Below, one piece after another: positions 1-7,352 of a stretch of 64,000 bases of DNA (positions are counted from its first letter, which is position 1; each line of letters starts with the position of its first letter). Below the pieces are notes generated by a model. The model ran no database searches. It was not told where the DNA came from and worked only from the letters and a program-made list of their open reading frames with translations. This DNA comes from Ruoffia sp044336205 (GTDB lineage Bacteria > Bacillota > Bacilli > Lactobacillales > Aerococcaceae). A program made the translations under genes and the position numbers. The stretch spans positions 2,046,001 through 2,110,000 of the forward strand of contig CP172318.1 in NCBI GenBank assembly GCA_044336205.1, read 5' to 3'.

Positions 1-27
1 ACCCTATTTCCCAGGGTGCTTTTTTTG
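1..27 (+). terminator. Rho-independent terminator of a gene left of the window
   Basis: A 5-bp stem (ACCCT at 1-5 with AGGGT at 13-17) is followed by a run of eight T. The stem may extend left of the window edge. It would end a rightward transcript entering the window. Confidence 0.6.
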
Positions 28-46
28 TGCATTCAATAATAATCAT

Positions 47-259
47 TCACCCTTCGTATTCATCTGCAAACTCATCTAAAAAATGAAAGTAAATATCATC
101 AATTTTTTCAGTTAATTCTTTCAAGCGATAATATTGTTCTGTATCTCCAATAACTTGAATAATATCCATTGCAATATTAATGTCTGTAGTAGCGCTGAAG
201 AGATAATCAATTAAGTTAGTTGCTGAGTGTTCAATGTGAAATAAATCAGTTGTTTTCAT
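47..259 (-). CDS. Small acidic hypothetical protein of the integrated element
   Basis: I do not recognise this 70-residue protein. It is acidic, predicted mostly helical, and has no signal peptide or membrane segment. The ATG at 259 is preceded by a good ribosome site (GAAGGAG). It lies downstream of the excisionase-like gene in the leftward early transcript of the element, the usual place for small accessory or anti-host proteins in prophages and phage-inducible islands. The function is unknown. Confidence 0.6.
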   Translation of the reverse strand: MKTTDLFHIEHSATNLIDYLFSATTDINIAMDIIQVIGDTEQYYRLKELTEKIDDIYFHFLDEFADEYEG

Positions 260-305
260 TATTCTTTCTCCTTCAATCCCTGCTTGTTGGTGTGTGCTGT
301 GGATT

Positions 306-593
306 TTAAAATTTTAGTGATTCGATAGCTTGTTCTACATCATCCAAACTATAAAGTTTCTGCCTTCCAAGTTTTGAATATGTGAGTATTCCCTGCTCAA
401 GTAACGTATTCAATGTGTCTTGACCTATCCCCAAGTAACTTCTTAATTCCTTTTCGTTCAACCACTTCTTATTAGATATTCCAATATTTTCAGTTGCCTG
501 CTTCACAGCCTTATTTGCTATCTCTAAGAATTGCTGGTATAGCTGATTTTGGTATTCTTCAGGTAACGTGACTTGAATCTTTGGTTGCTCCAA
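306..593 (-). CDS. Excisionase-like / MerR-type helix-turn-helix protein
   Basis: This 95-residue protein has a C-terminal winged-helix DNA-binding domain of the excisionase type at about residues 42-92. It begins NEKELRSYLGIGQDTLNTLL, continues with a wing (GRQKLYSLDDV) and resembles HTH_17 proteins. The N-terminal third is a short helix of unknown role. The start is TTG at 593, chosen because AAAGGAGG sits eight bases upstream and the frame has no ATG. It follows the Cro-like gene and precedes a small hypothetical gene, so it probably acts in excision or as an AlpA-like activator. Family confidence is moderate; the exact role is inferred from position. Confidence 0.65.
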   Translation of the reverse strand: MEQPKIQVTLPEEYQNQLYQQFLEIANKAVKQATENIGISNKKWLNEKELRSYLGIGQDTLNTLLEQGILTYSKLGRQKLYSLDDVEQAIESLKF

Positions 594-611
594 TTAGTTC
601 ACCTCCTTTAA

Positions 612-836
612 TTATTCAGTACTTTGCAGTACCATTTGATTAAAAAAAATTTCATCAATACTAATATTTGGGAAATCCCTTAAAAGTAGATTTTTAATAA
701 TTACTTTTTCATTGTCAGTAAAGGGCGTTCTTCCATTTTCTTTATTCCAATAACTTTGCTTTGATATATCTAGGATATTCGCTAATTCTTGTTGAGTTAA
801 ACCAAGATAATTCCGATATCTAGCAACCTGTTCCAT
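612..836 (-). CDS. Cro/CI-family helix-turn-helix regulator
   Basis: This 74-residue protein is almost entirely an XRE-family helix-turn-helix, residues 3-55, with recognition region LTQQELANILDISKQSYWNK. It resembles Cro-like repressors in divergent switches. The ATG at 836 has a GGAGG site. It is divergent from the larger XRE repressor at 999, with a 162-bp control region between them. The repeat CAGTAC spaced by ten bases lies just upstream of its ribosome site and again inside its last codons, so it probably binds and autoregulates there. That binding is inference. Confidence 0.75.
   Translation of the reverse strand: MEQVARYRNYLGLTQQELANILDISKQSYWNKENGRTPFTDNEKVIIKNLLLRDFPNISIDEIFFNQMVLQSTE
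617..632. promoter_or_regulatory. Operator-like repeat at the 3' end of the Cro-like gene
   Basis: Two copies of CAGTAC (617-622 and 627-632) are spaced exactly ten bases apart, one helical turn. The site sits immediately before the ribosome site of the excisionase-like gene, in a context (TTCAGTAC, then AGTACC) that matches the site at 854-869. Confidence 0.45.
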
Positions 837-853
837 TTTACCCCTCCTTTATT

Positions 854-930
854 CAGTACATTTTAGTACCTGAGTAGACTGTAACATTATTTTTGTATTA
901 TGTCAAATGGTTCTTAGTACATTTTAAAAC
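854..930. promoter_or_regulatory. Divergent switch region with operator-like repeats
   Basis: The site CAGTAC (854-859) with TAGTAC (864-869) is followed by a degenerate copy, TAGTAC (915-920) with TAAAAC (925-930). All pairs have a ten-base period. They lie between the divergent Cro-like and XRE repressor genes, where lysogeny-type operators are expected. Which protein binds is unknown. Confidence 0.5.
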
Positions 931-998
931 TTTCGCTTTTATTCAGTCTTTAGTTTTGTTAATATGATTATTAGATAAGAAAGAAAGGAGGGAAACAT

Positions 999-1511
999 AT
1001 GGTAGATGGTTCTAAGTCAGAAAAGAACAATCATAACTTAGTTGTTGGTGCTAGGATAAAGCACATTAGAGATACTAAAAGTTTATCCATGGAAGAGTTT
1101 GGTAAGTTATTTGATCCACCTGCTAGCAAAGGTGTTGTAAGTAATTGGGAAAATGGTTATAACCTACCTAATCAGGAAAGATTGAAAAGAATAGCTGAAT
1201 TAGGAAATATAACCGTTGAAGAGTTATTACATGGTACACCTGTTGAGAGGATGGTAAATAGCACATTAGAAAAAGCACAAAATTTTACACTTACTGAAAA
1301 GTATATGTATGCTATTGAGATGCTAAAAGAGTTCACTTCAATGAATAAATATTTAAATAATATCTATGAAGAATCAGACAATGAAAAACATAAAGAAAAT
1401 ATTAAAGTTGCGATTGAACGCCAAAAAGATATTGTTGGTGCTTTTTTCAATACTTTGCTTACTACTGAGGAAAGAGAACAGTTTGAAGAATTTTTTATAA
1501 ATAGAAAATAA
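999..1511 (+). CDS. XRE-family repressor (CI/Stl-like) of the integrated element
   Basis: This 170-residue protein has an N-terminal XRE helix-turn-helix at about residues 16-75 (GARIKHIRDTKSLSMEEFG, then VVSNWENGYNLP) and a helical C-terminal half. No LexA-like Ser/Lys protease signature is visible, so it is unlikely to self-cleave; release by a partner protein, as for Stl of phage-inducible islands, is possible. The ATG has a strong AGAAAGGAGGG site. It is transcribed with the downstream integrase and divergently from the Cro-like and excisionase-like genes, the int-repressor layout common to PICIs and small prophages. Confidence 0.75.
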   Translation: MVDGSKSEKNNHNLVVGARIKHIRDTKSLSMEEFGKLFDPPASKGVVSNWENGYNLPNQERLKRIAELGNITVEELLHGTPVERMVNSTLEKAQNFTLTEKYMYAIEMLKEFTSMNKYLNNIYEESDNEKHKENIKVAIERQKDIVGAFFNTLLTTEEREQFEEFFINRK

Positions 1512-1572
1512 TTAATACCCCTCAACCCTAATCATATGTGGTGTGTGCATTGTGGTAGAAGGGAAAAAATAA

Positions 1573-2714
1573 ATGATTAAAGAATATTACTTAAAAGATG
1601 GAACTAAACGGTATAAATTTAAAGCTTATCTTGGTACCGATCCACTCACAGGGAAAAAAAGAGTGTATCACGCTCAAACTTTAAAACTGAAAAAGAGGCA
1701 AAATTAACCTTAGCACGTTTAAGGGTAGAATTTGATGAACAAGGTTCTTTATCTAAAACTAAAAAAATCAAGTTCAAAGATTTATGCGATGAGTGGCTGG
1801 AATTGTATAAAACCACAGTTAAAGGCAGCACTTTTAAAACTCAAAAAACTGTTCTTAATAAACACGTTCTACCGTACTACGGGGATATGTATGTGGATAA
1901 AATAACTATTAGCCATTGTCAAAAATATGCAAATCAGCAAGCTAAAAAGTTAGTGAAGTATCATAACAGTGTTAACCTGCCATATCGAATACTACAACAC
2001 GGGGTACACCTCGGCTATATTAAAGAGAATCCTGCAACTAATATCATCCGCCCTAAGGCAAGTAAATCAAATTACATTGTTAAATGGTGGAATAAGCAAG
2101 AATTAAATAAATTCATGGATTGTGTGGATAACTCAAAATTCGATTCGAATGTTAAAACTCAACTAAGATTATTAGCTTATACGGGTATGCGTAAAGGTGA
2201 GGCTTTAGCTCTGCTATGGTCTGATATTGATTTTGATAATAATTTAATCAGCATAACAAAAACTGTCGGGCGTACTGAAGTAGGTTATGAAGTTGAAAAT
2301 GAAGGAAGTAAAACAGTAGCTGGGAATAGAGTTATTTCTGTGGATGTCCACACTATGCAAGCATTAAAATTACACCGCTTAGAACAGAAAAAAATGCTCC
2401 TAATGCTGGGATTGAAACATAAAGGAAGTAATCAATTAGTTTTTTCTAGTGAGAAGAACGAACTTCTATATAGCGACTTCATAAACTATTACATGAATAA
2501 AATCATAACTGATAATAATTTAAAGCATATAACAGTCCATCAGCTCCGCCATACTCATATATCATTATTGTTCGAGATAGGTACACCTATTAAAGAAGTT
2601 CAAGATCGGGTAGGGCATAAAGATTATAAAACGACTATGGATATTTATAATCATGTCAATCAAGATAAGAAGGATAAAACAGCTTCTGAATTCGCTGAAT
2701 TTTTAGCGAACTAA
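1573..2714 (+). pseudogene. int: Tyrosine-recombinase integrase, frameshifted near its N-terminus
   Basis: This phage-type tyrosine recombinase would integrate and excise the element. The ATG at 1573 opens an AP2-like arm-binding domain that runs into a stop after about 40 residues. The rest reads in another frame, with a SAM-like core-binding domain and then the catalytic domain carrying TGMRKGE (Arg), HQLRHTH (His-x-x-Arg) and the C-terminal Tyr in TMDIYNH. Adding one A to the A7 run at 1654-1660 restores a family-like linker. The lesion is therefore a one-base deletion in a homopolymer: real, phase-variable, or a sequencing error. If real, the element is probably stuck unless a shorter product from an internal start works. 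Confidence 0.8.
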
Positions 2715-2720
2715 AATAAG

Positions 2721-2741
2721 AGTCGGCAAAAAGTCGGCAAA
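2721..2741 (+). repeat. Direct repeat AGTCGGCAAA after the integrase
   Basis: AGTCGGCAAA occurs twice (2721-2730, 2732-2741), directly after the integrase stop codon. The position suits an attachment-site arm or integrase arm-binding sites; the core att sequence cannot be defined without the other end of the element. Confidence 0.4.
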
Positions 2742-2743
2742 CA

Positions 2744-2783
2744 ACAAAAAAAGAGGTCTACCACCTCACATGGTAAACCTCTT
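2744..2783 (-). terminator. Terminator of rpmE2
   Basis: A hairpin with arms at 2751-2763 and 2771-2783 (AAGAGGT...TACCA pairing with TGGTA...ACCTCTT) is followed on the minus strand by a run of seven T. It ends the rpmE2 transcript and marks the chromosomal side of the element junction. Confidence 0.75.
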
Positions 2784-2816
2784 GAATGCTTATAATTCAA
2801 TGTTTCTAAGCTATTA

Positions 2817-3083
2817 TTAGTCTTGTTTTGCGTTTTTGTCTGTGAAACCAAACTTTTTGTTGAAGCGGTCCACACGTCCATCGGCTTGCGTAAATTTCTG
2901 ACGTCCAGTGTAGAATGGGTGAGAATCTGAAGAAATCTCCACACGTACTAATGGATATATGTTTCCATCTTTCCATTCAACCGTTTCGTCTGATGTTTTC
3001 GTAGAGCCTGATAAAAATTCATAACCTGTTGTTGTATCACGGAATACAACTTTTTGGTAATTTGGATGAATACCTTGTTTCAT
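2817..3083 (-). CDS. rpmE2: 50S ribosomal protein L31 type B
   Basis: This 88-residue protein begins MKQGIHPNYQKVVFRDTTTG and keeps the L31 core HPFYTGRQKF and VDRFNKKFG. It lacks the CxxC zinc pairs of type A L31, so it is the zinc-independent type B form, which in Bacillus and relatives is induced when zinc is scarce. AAAGGAAG precedes the ATG. In Bacillus rpmE follows rho and murA; here it is separated from them by about 14 kb of accessory DNA. Confidence 0.93.
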   Translation of the reverse strand: MKQGIHPNYQKVVFRDTTTGYEFLSGSTKTSDETVEWKDGNIYPLVRVEISSDSHPFYTGRQKFTQADGRVDRFNKKFGFTDKNAKQD

Positions 3084-3250
3084 ATTGTCTACTTCCTTTC
3101 TGCCGTGATCTATATGCTAAACCACAGTTAATATATGCATCAGCGTGCAACATGAGTATAATACCACGATTTTTTACTGAATGCAAAGACTATTTTTATT
3201 TTTTTATTAAAAATAAATTACTAATTTGTGGCTCAATTTTATGCTTATTC

Positions 3251-3433
3251 TTACTTGTCTTGATCCTTCGACCCAAAAGAAAAACCAGTTGAACCAAGCC
3301 CTGCACCGATGGCTATTCCTATTGATATTCCTAAAGCTAAATTATCCAATAACAAACCAAAAACTACGCCTAAAGCAACACCTACACCTATTCCCATTCC
3401 ATAGTTATCATTATTTTTCTTCGGATTCGTCAT
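3251..3433 (-). CDS. Small glycine-rich membrane protein
   Basis: This 60-residue protein has a polar N-terminus, then two hydrophobic segments (about residues 12-27 and 31-50) rich in spaced glycines (GIGVGVALGVVFG, GISIGIAIGAGLG). This glycine-zipper pattern is typical of small membrane-packing proteins. GAGGAG precedes the ATG. A decayed paralogue lies directly upstream. The function is unknown. Confidence 0.55.
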   Translation of the reverse strand: MTNPKKNNDNYGMGIGVGVALGVVFGLLLDNLALGISIGIAIGAGLGSTGFSFGSKDQDK

Positions 3434-3469
3434 CGTTAATTCTCCTCAAAAGTTTGCCTAATAGCGAGT

Positions 3470-3586
3470 TTATTTCTTTTTATTTCCCTTAGCGAATATC
3501 CCTGTCGCTCCAATCACAATGCCTAGACCTGTTCCTATAGCAATTCAAATACTTATATTTCTATCATCTAGTCTATCTTTTTTCAT
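3470..3586 (-). pseudogene. Broken small glycine-zipper protein, paralogue of the next gene
   Basis: Read from the ATG at 3586, this gives a 38-codon frame with a charged start (MKKDRLDDRNISI), one hydrophobic glycine-rich segment (IAIGTGLGIVIGATG) and a Lys-rich tail. It is interrupted by an in-frame TGA at 3545-3547, one base away from a glycine codon (GGA). The pattern matches the first half of the intact neighbour, so it looks like a decayed tandem copy. Confidence 0.45.
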
Positions 3587-3606
3587 TGTCTTCTTGTCCT
3601 GTTATC

Positions 3607-4018
3607 CTATGTATTATAAATAGCATAACCGATGGTTCCAAATTCCTGATAAGGTTTCATGCCAACCGACTCATAAAACTTCCTACCTGAATCATCGTCA
3701 TCCGTTGTAAGTAGAATCTGCCTAGCGTAACTCACTTCTTCAAAAAACCTGCTCCATTAATTGTGTCCCAATTCCTTGACGATGGTAATCAGGATGAACT
3801 AATAAGTCTTGAATATAAGCGATAAAGACGCCATCACCTACTGACCTCACTAAGCCAACAAGTCTTCCTTCAGTTCGAGCAATGATATAGTGTCTTGATC
3901 CTTCAAGAGTCTTTGCTAGTATTGTAAGATCTTGTGTATAAGAAGTCCACCCAACACTTTGGTATAAGTTACGCAGTTCCTCAACGGTAACTTGTCCTCT
4001 ACTAAGATATTTAATCAT
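3607..4018 (-). pseudogene. GNAT-family N-acetyltransferase, frameshifted
   Basis: The first 92 residues carry a GNAT fold with the acetyl-CoA motif HPDYHRQGIGTQLM, then meet TGA. Removing one base from the six-base homopolymer at 3742-3747 restores a normal tail of about 44 residues with SGRKFYESVGMKPYQ, typical of the last GNAT strand. The intact protein would be about 136 residues. It starts one base after the YdbC-like gene and is probably co-transcribed with it. The acceptor substrate is unknown. The lesion is a homopolymer indel, so sequencing error is possible. Confidence 0.7.
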
Positions 4019-4240
4019 CTAGATATCCATTCTATTCAGTACGTCACGCAATTGACGAAGCTCTTCATCTGTGAAAGTTAATCCTTTCCCCATCTTGTCA
4101 TATTCAGGACTCCAATCACGAATATCATACTTGGGGTCACGCTCGTTCCAACTCACCTTTGTTAATTCCTTCGACCATCCCTTGGCATTCTCTGAGAGTT
4201 GCCCGTAATGTTCGATAATTTCAAATTTGAATTCCGCCAT
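4019..4240 (-). CDS. YdbC/PC4-like single-strand DNA-binding domain protein
   Basis: This 73-residue protein matches the small YdbC family of Firmicutes, built on the transcriptional coactivator PC4 fold that binds single-stranded DNA. It begins MAEFKFEIIEHYGQLSE, then has WSKELTKVSWN, KYDIRDWSP and a C-terminal helix LTFTDEELRQLRDVL. It lies between the YbaK-type deacylase and the broken acetyltransferase with almost no spacing, so the three probably form one transcript. Its cellular role is not established. Confidence 0.7.
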   Translation of the reverse strand: MAEFKFEIIEHYGQLSENAKGWSKELTKVSWNERDPKYDIRDWSPEYDKMGKGLTFTDEELRQLRDVLNRMDI

Positions 4241-4243
4241 CTC

Positions 4244-4699
4244 TTATTCTCCTTCTGTTGCGATATCTGCAAGTTTAAAATCAATGACTTCTACTAGATC
4301 CTGAGGGTTCACCTCAACCGAGAAGCCAACCTTCCCGCCGCTAAAGAGAATCTTCTCATGATTCTTAGCCGACTCATCAAGCACGGTAACAAATTGCTTC
4401 TTCATACCAATCGGAGAACAACCTCCATGAACGTAGCCTGTTAAAGGCAGAAGGTCTTTTTCCTTAATCATATGAATATTCTTCTCACCGACCGTTTTGG
4501 CTGCTTTCTTAAGGTTTAACTCCCTATCAACCGGAACAACAAAGACATAATGTTCATTGGTCTTTCCTTGGGTAACCAAAGTCTTATATATGGGTGAATC
4601 GACTTGTAATTTCTTCACGTCTGTCCATTGATAGCCTGTGTACTCGACTTTCTTTTGTTCAAGAACCCGCATTACATTTGTTTTATCTTTCTTTGCCAT
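4244..4699 (-). CDS. ybaK: Cys-tRNA(Pro)/tRNA deacylase, YbaK/EbsC family
   Basis: The enzyme removes cysteine (or related amino acids) mischarged on tRNA(Pro), a trans-editing function in translation fidelity. From the ATG at 4699 it has 151 residues: MAKKDKTNVMRVLEQKKVEY, VFVVPVDRELNLKKAAKTVG, then GYVHGGCSPIGMKK, the conserved GxxxGGxxPxG editing loop. A start 24 bases further upstream exists, but AAGGTGAG is placed correctly for 4699. First gene of a short operon with the YdbC-like gene. Confidence 0.85.
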   Translation of the reverse strand: MAKKDKTNVMRVLEQKKVEYTGYQWTDVKKLQVDSPIYKTLVTQGKTNEHYVFVVPVDRELNLKKAAKTVGEKNIHMIKEKDLLPLTGYVHGGCSPIGMKKQFVTVLDESAKNHEKILFSGGKVGFSVEVNPQDLVEVIDFKLADIATEGE

Positions 4700-4773
4700 A
4701 CACTCACCTTGTTCTTTATTCAACTTTAGTCATATTATACCGATAGATTCACTTTGGCGCAAAAATTTTAGAT

Positions 4774-4848
4774 AAGACGAACATTCATCGATTAATTATA
4801 CATAGTGTTCTGATTTCGCTAGTTGCTAGCATGAAACTTGTGTATAAT
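4774..4848 (+). promoter_or_regulatory. ade promoter with possible PurR boxes
   Basis: A -10 box TATAAT lies at 4843-4848, 27 bases before the adenine deaminase start. Upstream, ACGAACATT (4777-4785) resembles the PurR box core CGAAC, and an inverted TGTTC lies at 4806-4810. Purine repression would suit the gene, but the match is imperfect and the -35 is unclear. Confidence 0.4.
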
Positions 4849-4874
4849 AGTAAAAATTTACCAAGGAGGAAGTT

Positions 4875-6611
4875 ATGAATAAAGAATCACTGAAACATTT
4901 AATCGACGTCGCAGCAGGTCGTAAACCAGCAGACCTAGTTATCAAAAACGCCAAAATTGTAGATGTCTATCAAGGACAGATGATTGAAGGTGATATCGCC
5001 ATAACGAACGGCTTAATTGCCGGAATTGGTCAGGATTACGATGGCGCGGAAATTCATAATCTTCAAGGAAAAGTTATTGCCCCAGGTTTTATCGAGCCAC
5101 ACATCCATGTTGAATCATCACTCGTTACACCCGAGGAATTCGGTCGACTACTCGCTATTAACGGGACGACGACCGCATTAGCTGATCCTCATGAGTTTGT
5201 GAACGTAGCAGGGATGAAAGGCTTAACTTATATGATTCAAGCTAAGAAGAATGTCCCTGTGGATATTCGCTACATGTTACCTTCATGTGTTCCTGCAACC
5301 AATATGGAAAACTCTGGCGCTGAAGTTACTGCCCAAGACATGATTCAACCATTACGAGATGGTGATGTGGACGGCTTAGCCGAGTTTATGAATTTCCCAG
5401 GCATCATCAATAACGATGACGATACAATCGATAAAGTGATGGTCGCACGTCAATTCAACAAACGAATTGATGGTCATAGTCCGATGGTTGCAGGCAAAGA
5501 GCTGAATGCCTATGTTGCCGCCGGTGTCAGCAATGACCACGAATGTACTACAGTTGAAGAGATGCATGAACGCTTAAGTCGCGGTATGTATGTCTTCTTA
5601 CGTGAAGGTTCTGTAACTCAGAACTTACGCAAATTGCTTAAAGGTGTAACAGTACACAATAGTCACCGATGCGTCTTAACCGGCGATGATATTCAAGCTA
5701 AGACCTTCTTAGAACGAGGCCACTTAAACTATTCTGTTAGAGTGAGTGTCGAAGAAGGCATTGATATCTTTACAGCTATTCAGATGGCTACATTGAATGC
5801 TGCTCAAGCTTGTCAATTGAATGACCGTGGCGCTATCGCACCAGGACTTCGAGCTGACTTCGTTGTCTTCAATGATCTTGAAAAATTAAAAGTTCACAGA
5901 ACTTATGCTCAAGGACAAATCATTGCCCAAGACGGACAATACCTTGTAGATATCGAACGAGAAAGCTACGCTTCGATCCAGTCAAGTGTCCGTTATAAAG
6001 ACTTCAGCATCGACCGGCTAAGCTTGCCTCTAACATCGAATAAAGCTAGAGCCATTGAAGTTATTGAGAACGAAGCCATTACGAATGACGCGATTGTGAC
6101 TGTAGACCGTGATGACCAAGGTCATTTTCAATACAACCCTACCCAAGATATCGTTAAGATATCGGTCATTGAACGCCATAACCTAACTGGTAACGTTGCG
6201 GTGGCCTTGCTTAAAGGTTACGGAATGAAACACGGAGCCATCGCTCAATCAATCGCCCATGATAACCATAATGTTGTTGTGGCAGGAACTAATGATTCAG
6301 ATATGGCTTTTGCCGTTCAAGAGATTGAGCGTCTCCAAGGTGGAATCGTTCTTGTTAAGGACGGAGAAGTTATTGCAAGTCTGGCGCTCCCTGTCGGAGG
6401 ATTAATGAGCGACCTACCTGCTGAGGGAGTTGCGAGTCAATTAGAAGAATTGAATCGTGTTGCATATGAGGAGTTAGAAATCTCTGAAAAAGTGGATCCA
6501 ACGATGACACTTGGATTCATGCCATTGGCTGTCATTCCTAATCTAAAGCTTACAGATATGGGCTTAGTGGATGTAACAAAATTTAAATTCGTTGATGTAA
6601 CTGTTGACTAG
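4875..6611 (+). CDS. ade: Adenine deaminase
   Basis: This enzyme converts adenine to hypoxanthine and ammonia in purine salvage. The 578-residue length is normal for the bacterial AdeC-type amidohydrolase. The metal-binding signature HIHVESS is at residues 76-82, followed by DPHEFVNVAG, a later HSP metal ligand (DGHSP) and the C-terminal domain with VVAGTNDSDM. The ATG follows AAGGAGGA. It is a single-gene transcript, divergent from the ybaK operon. Confidence 0.93.
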   Translation: MNKESLKHLIDVAAGRKPADLVIKNAKIVDVYQGQMIEGDIAITNGLIAGIGQDYDGAEIHNLQGKVIAPGFIEPHIHVESSLVTPEEFGRLLAINGTTTALADPHEFVNVAGMKGLTYMIQAKKNVPVDIRYMLPSCVPATNMENSGAEVTAQDMIQPLRDGDVDGLAEFMNFPGIINNDDDTIDKVMVARQFNKRIDGHSPMVAGKELNAYVAAGVSNDHECTTVEEMHERLSRGMYVFLREGSVTQNLRKLLKGVTVHNSHRCVLTGDDIQAKTFLERGHLNYSVRVSVEEGIDIFTAIQMATLNAAQACQLNDRGAIAPGLRADFVVFNDLEKLKVHRTYAQGQIIAQDGQYLVDIERESYASIQSSVRYKDFSIDRLSLPLTSNKARAIEVIENEAITNDAIVTVDRDDQGHFQYNPTQDIVKISVIERHNLTGNVAVALLKGYGMKHGAIAQSIAHDNHNVVVAGTNDSDMAFAVQEIERLQGGIVLVKDGEVIASLALPVGGLMSDLPAEGVASQLEELNRVAYEELEISEKVDPTMTLGFMPLAVIPNLKLTDMGLVDVTKFKFVDVTVD

Positions 6612-6678
6612 TTTGATTTACATCGTAAGTGCTTTCCTCTAAAATAATCATACAGACATTAGATAGGAGAGATAAAGC

Positions 6679-7065
6679 TTGTTAACAGAAGAATTGATGC
6701 AGACCTATATTGACGACTTCCAAGAAAATCTAAAGTCAAAGAAACTAACAGAAAAAAACATTAAAAAACATACTGAAAATATTGACTTCTACTTGAAAGA
6801 GTATATACCTCGATTTGAATGGATGGAGACCCTAGGCGAAACCGCTCAACAAGTAGATGATTTCCTAGGCTATTTCTTTATTAGAAAGTGCACGTGGTCA
6901 TCTCCTACGACTATCAAAGAAAACGCCGCAACTTTCAAAAAATTCTATAAGCTTATGTTAGATAAGGGGCGTATTGAAAAAGCAGACTATGACATCATGA
7001 AAGACCTTATTAGTGAAGGCTTAGATGAATGGATTGCAGATTGTATAGAATATGGTAGCTTTTAA
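6679..7065 (+). CDS. Hypothetical protein with integrase SAM-like fold
   Basis: This 128-residue, charged, helical protein resembles Firmicutes proteins annotated as recombinases because they share the core-binding (SAM-like) helical bundle of tyrosine recombinases: KHTENIDFYLKEYI, then FFIRKCTWSSPTTIKENAAT and FKKFYKLMLDKG. It has no catalytic domain, so a recombinase role is not supported. The start is TTG at 6679 with AGGAGAG nine bases upstream. It follows ade and precedes a degraded IS-like region. The function is unknown. Confidence 0.6.
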   Translation: MLTEELMQTYIDDFQENLKSKKLTEKNIKKHTENIDFYLKEYIPRFEWMETLGETAQQVDDFLGYFFIRKCTWSSPTTIKENAATFKKFYKLMLDKGRIEKADYDIMKDLISEGLDEWIADCIEYGSF

Positions 7066-7091
7066 AAAAGTAGCACTCCTAACTCGATGAG

Positions 7092-7153
7092 TGATATGCT
7101 CCCCCTAAAGTAGACACTGTAAAAAGTAAAACTATTTTAGGGGGAGCATATCA
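7092..7153. mobile_element. 62-bp element with 18-bp perfect terminal inverted repeats
   Basis: TGATATGCTCCCCCTAAA at 7092-7109 is repeated inverted at 7136-7153, with only 26 bp between. The termini look like IS3-type ends, so this may be a miniature element or a solo remnant left by internal deletion. It immediately precedes the surviving frame of the interrupted TPR-like gene and may have removed its true start. Confidence 0.5.
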
Positions 7154-7331
7154 AATCGACGATGTTGTGTCGTTTTTAAATTCTACCTATCCTGACATTA
7201 CACCTCCAGAAATAAATATTCAGAAAAAAAATACTCTTTTGGATTTTAAGAAAAGTTCCCATGACAATGAAATAATTAGATATATTAAATCTTCCCAAGC
7301 TTTTATTAACGCTGAAGTAAATAGAACCAAC

Positions 7332-7352
7332 ACCAATCCCTCAGGGATTGGC
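7332..7352. repeat. Target-site duplication, left copy
   Basis: A 21-bp sequence containing the palindrome CCAATCCCTCAGGGATTGG is present here and again at 8854-8874, bracketing the IS. Palindromic targets with long duplications fit IS1182-type insertions. Confidence 0.7.
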
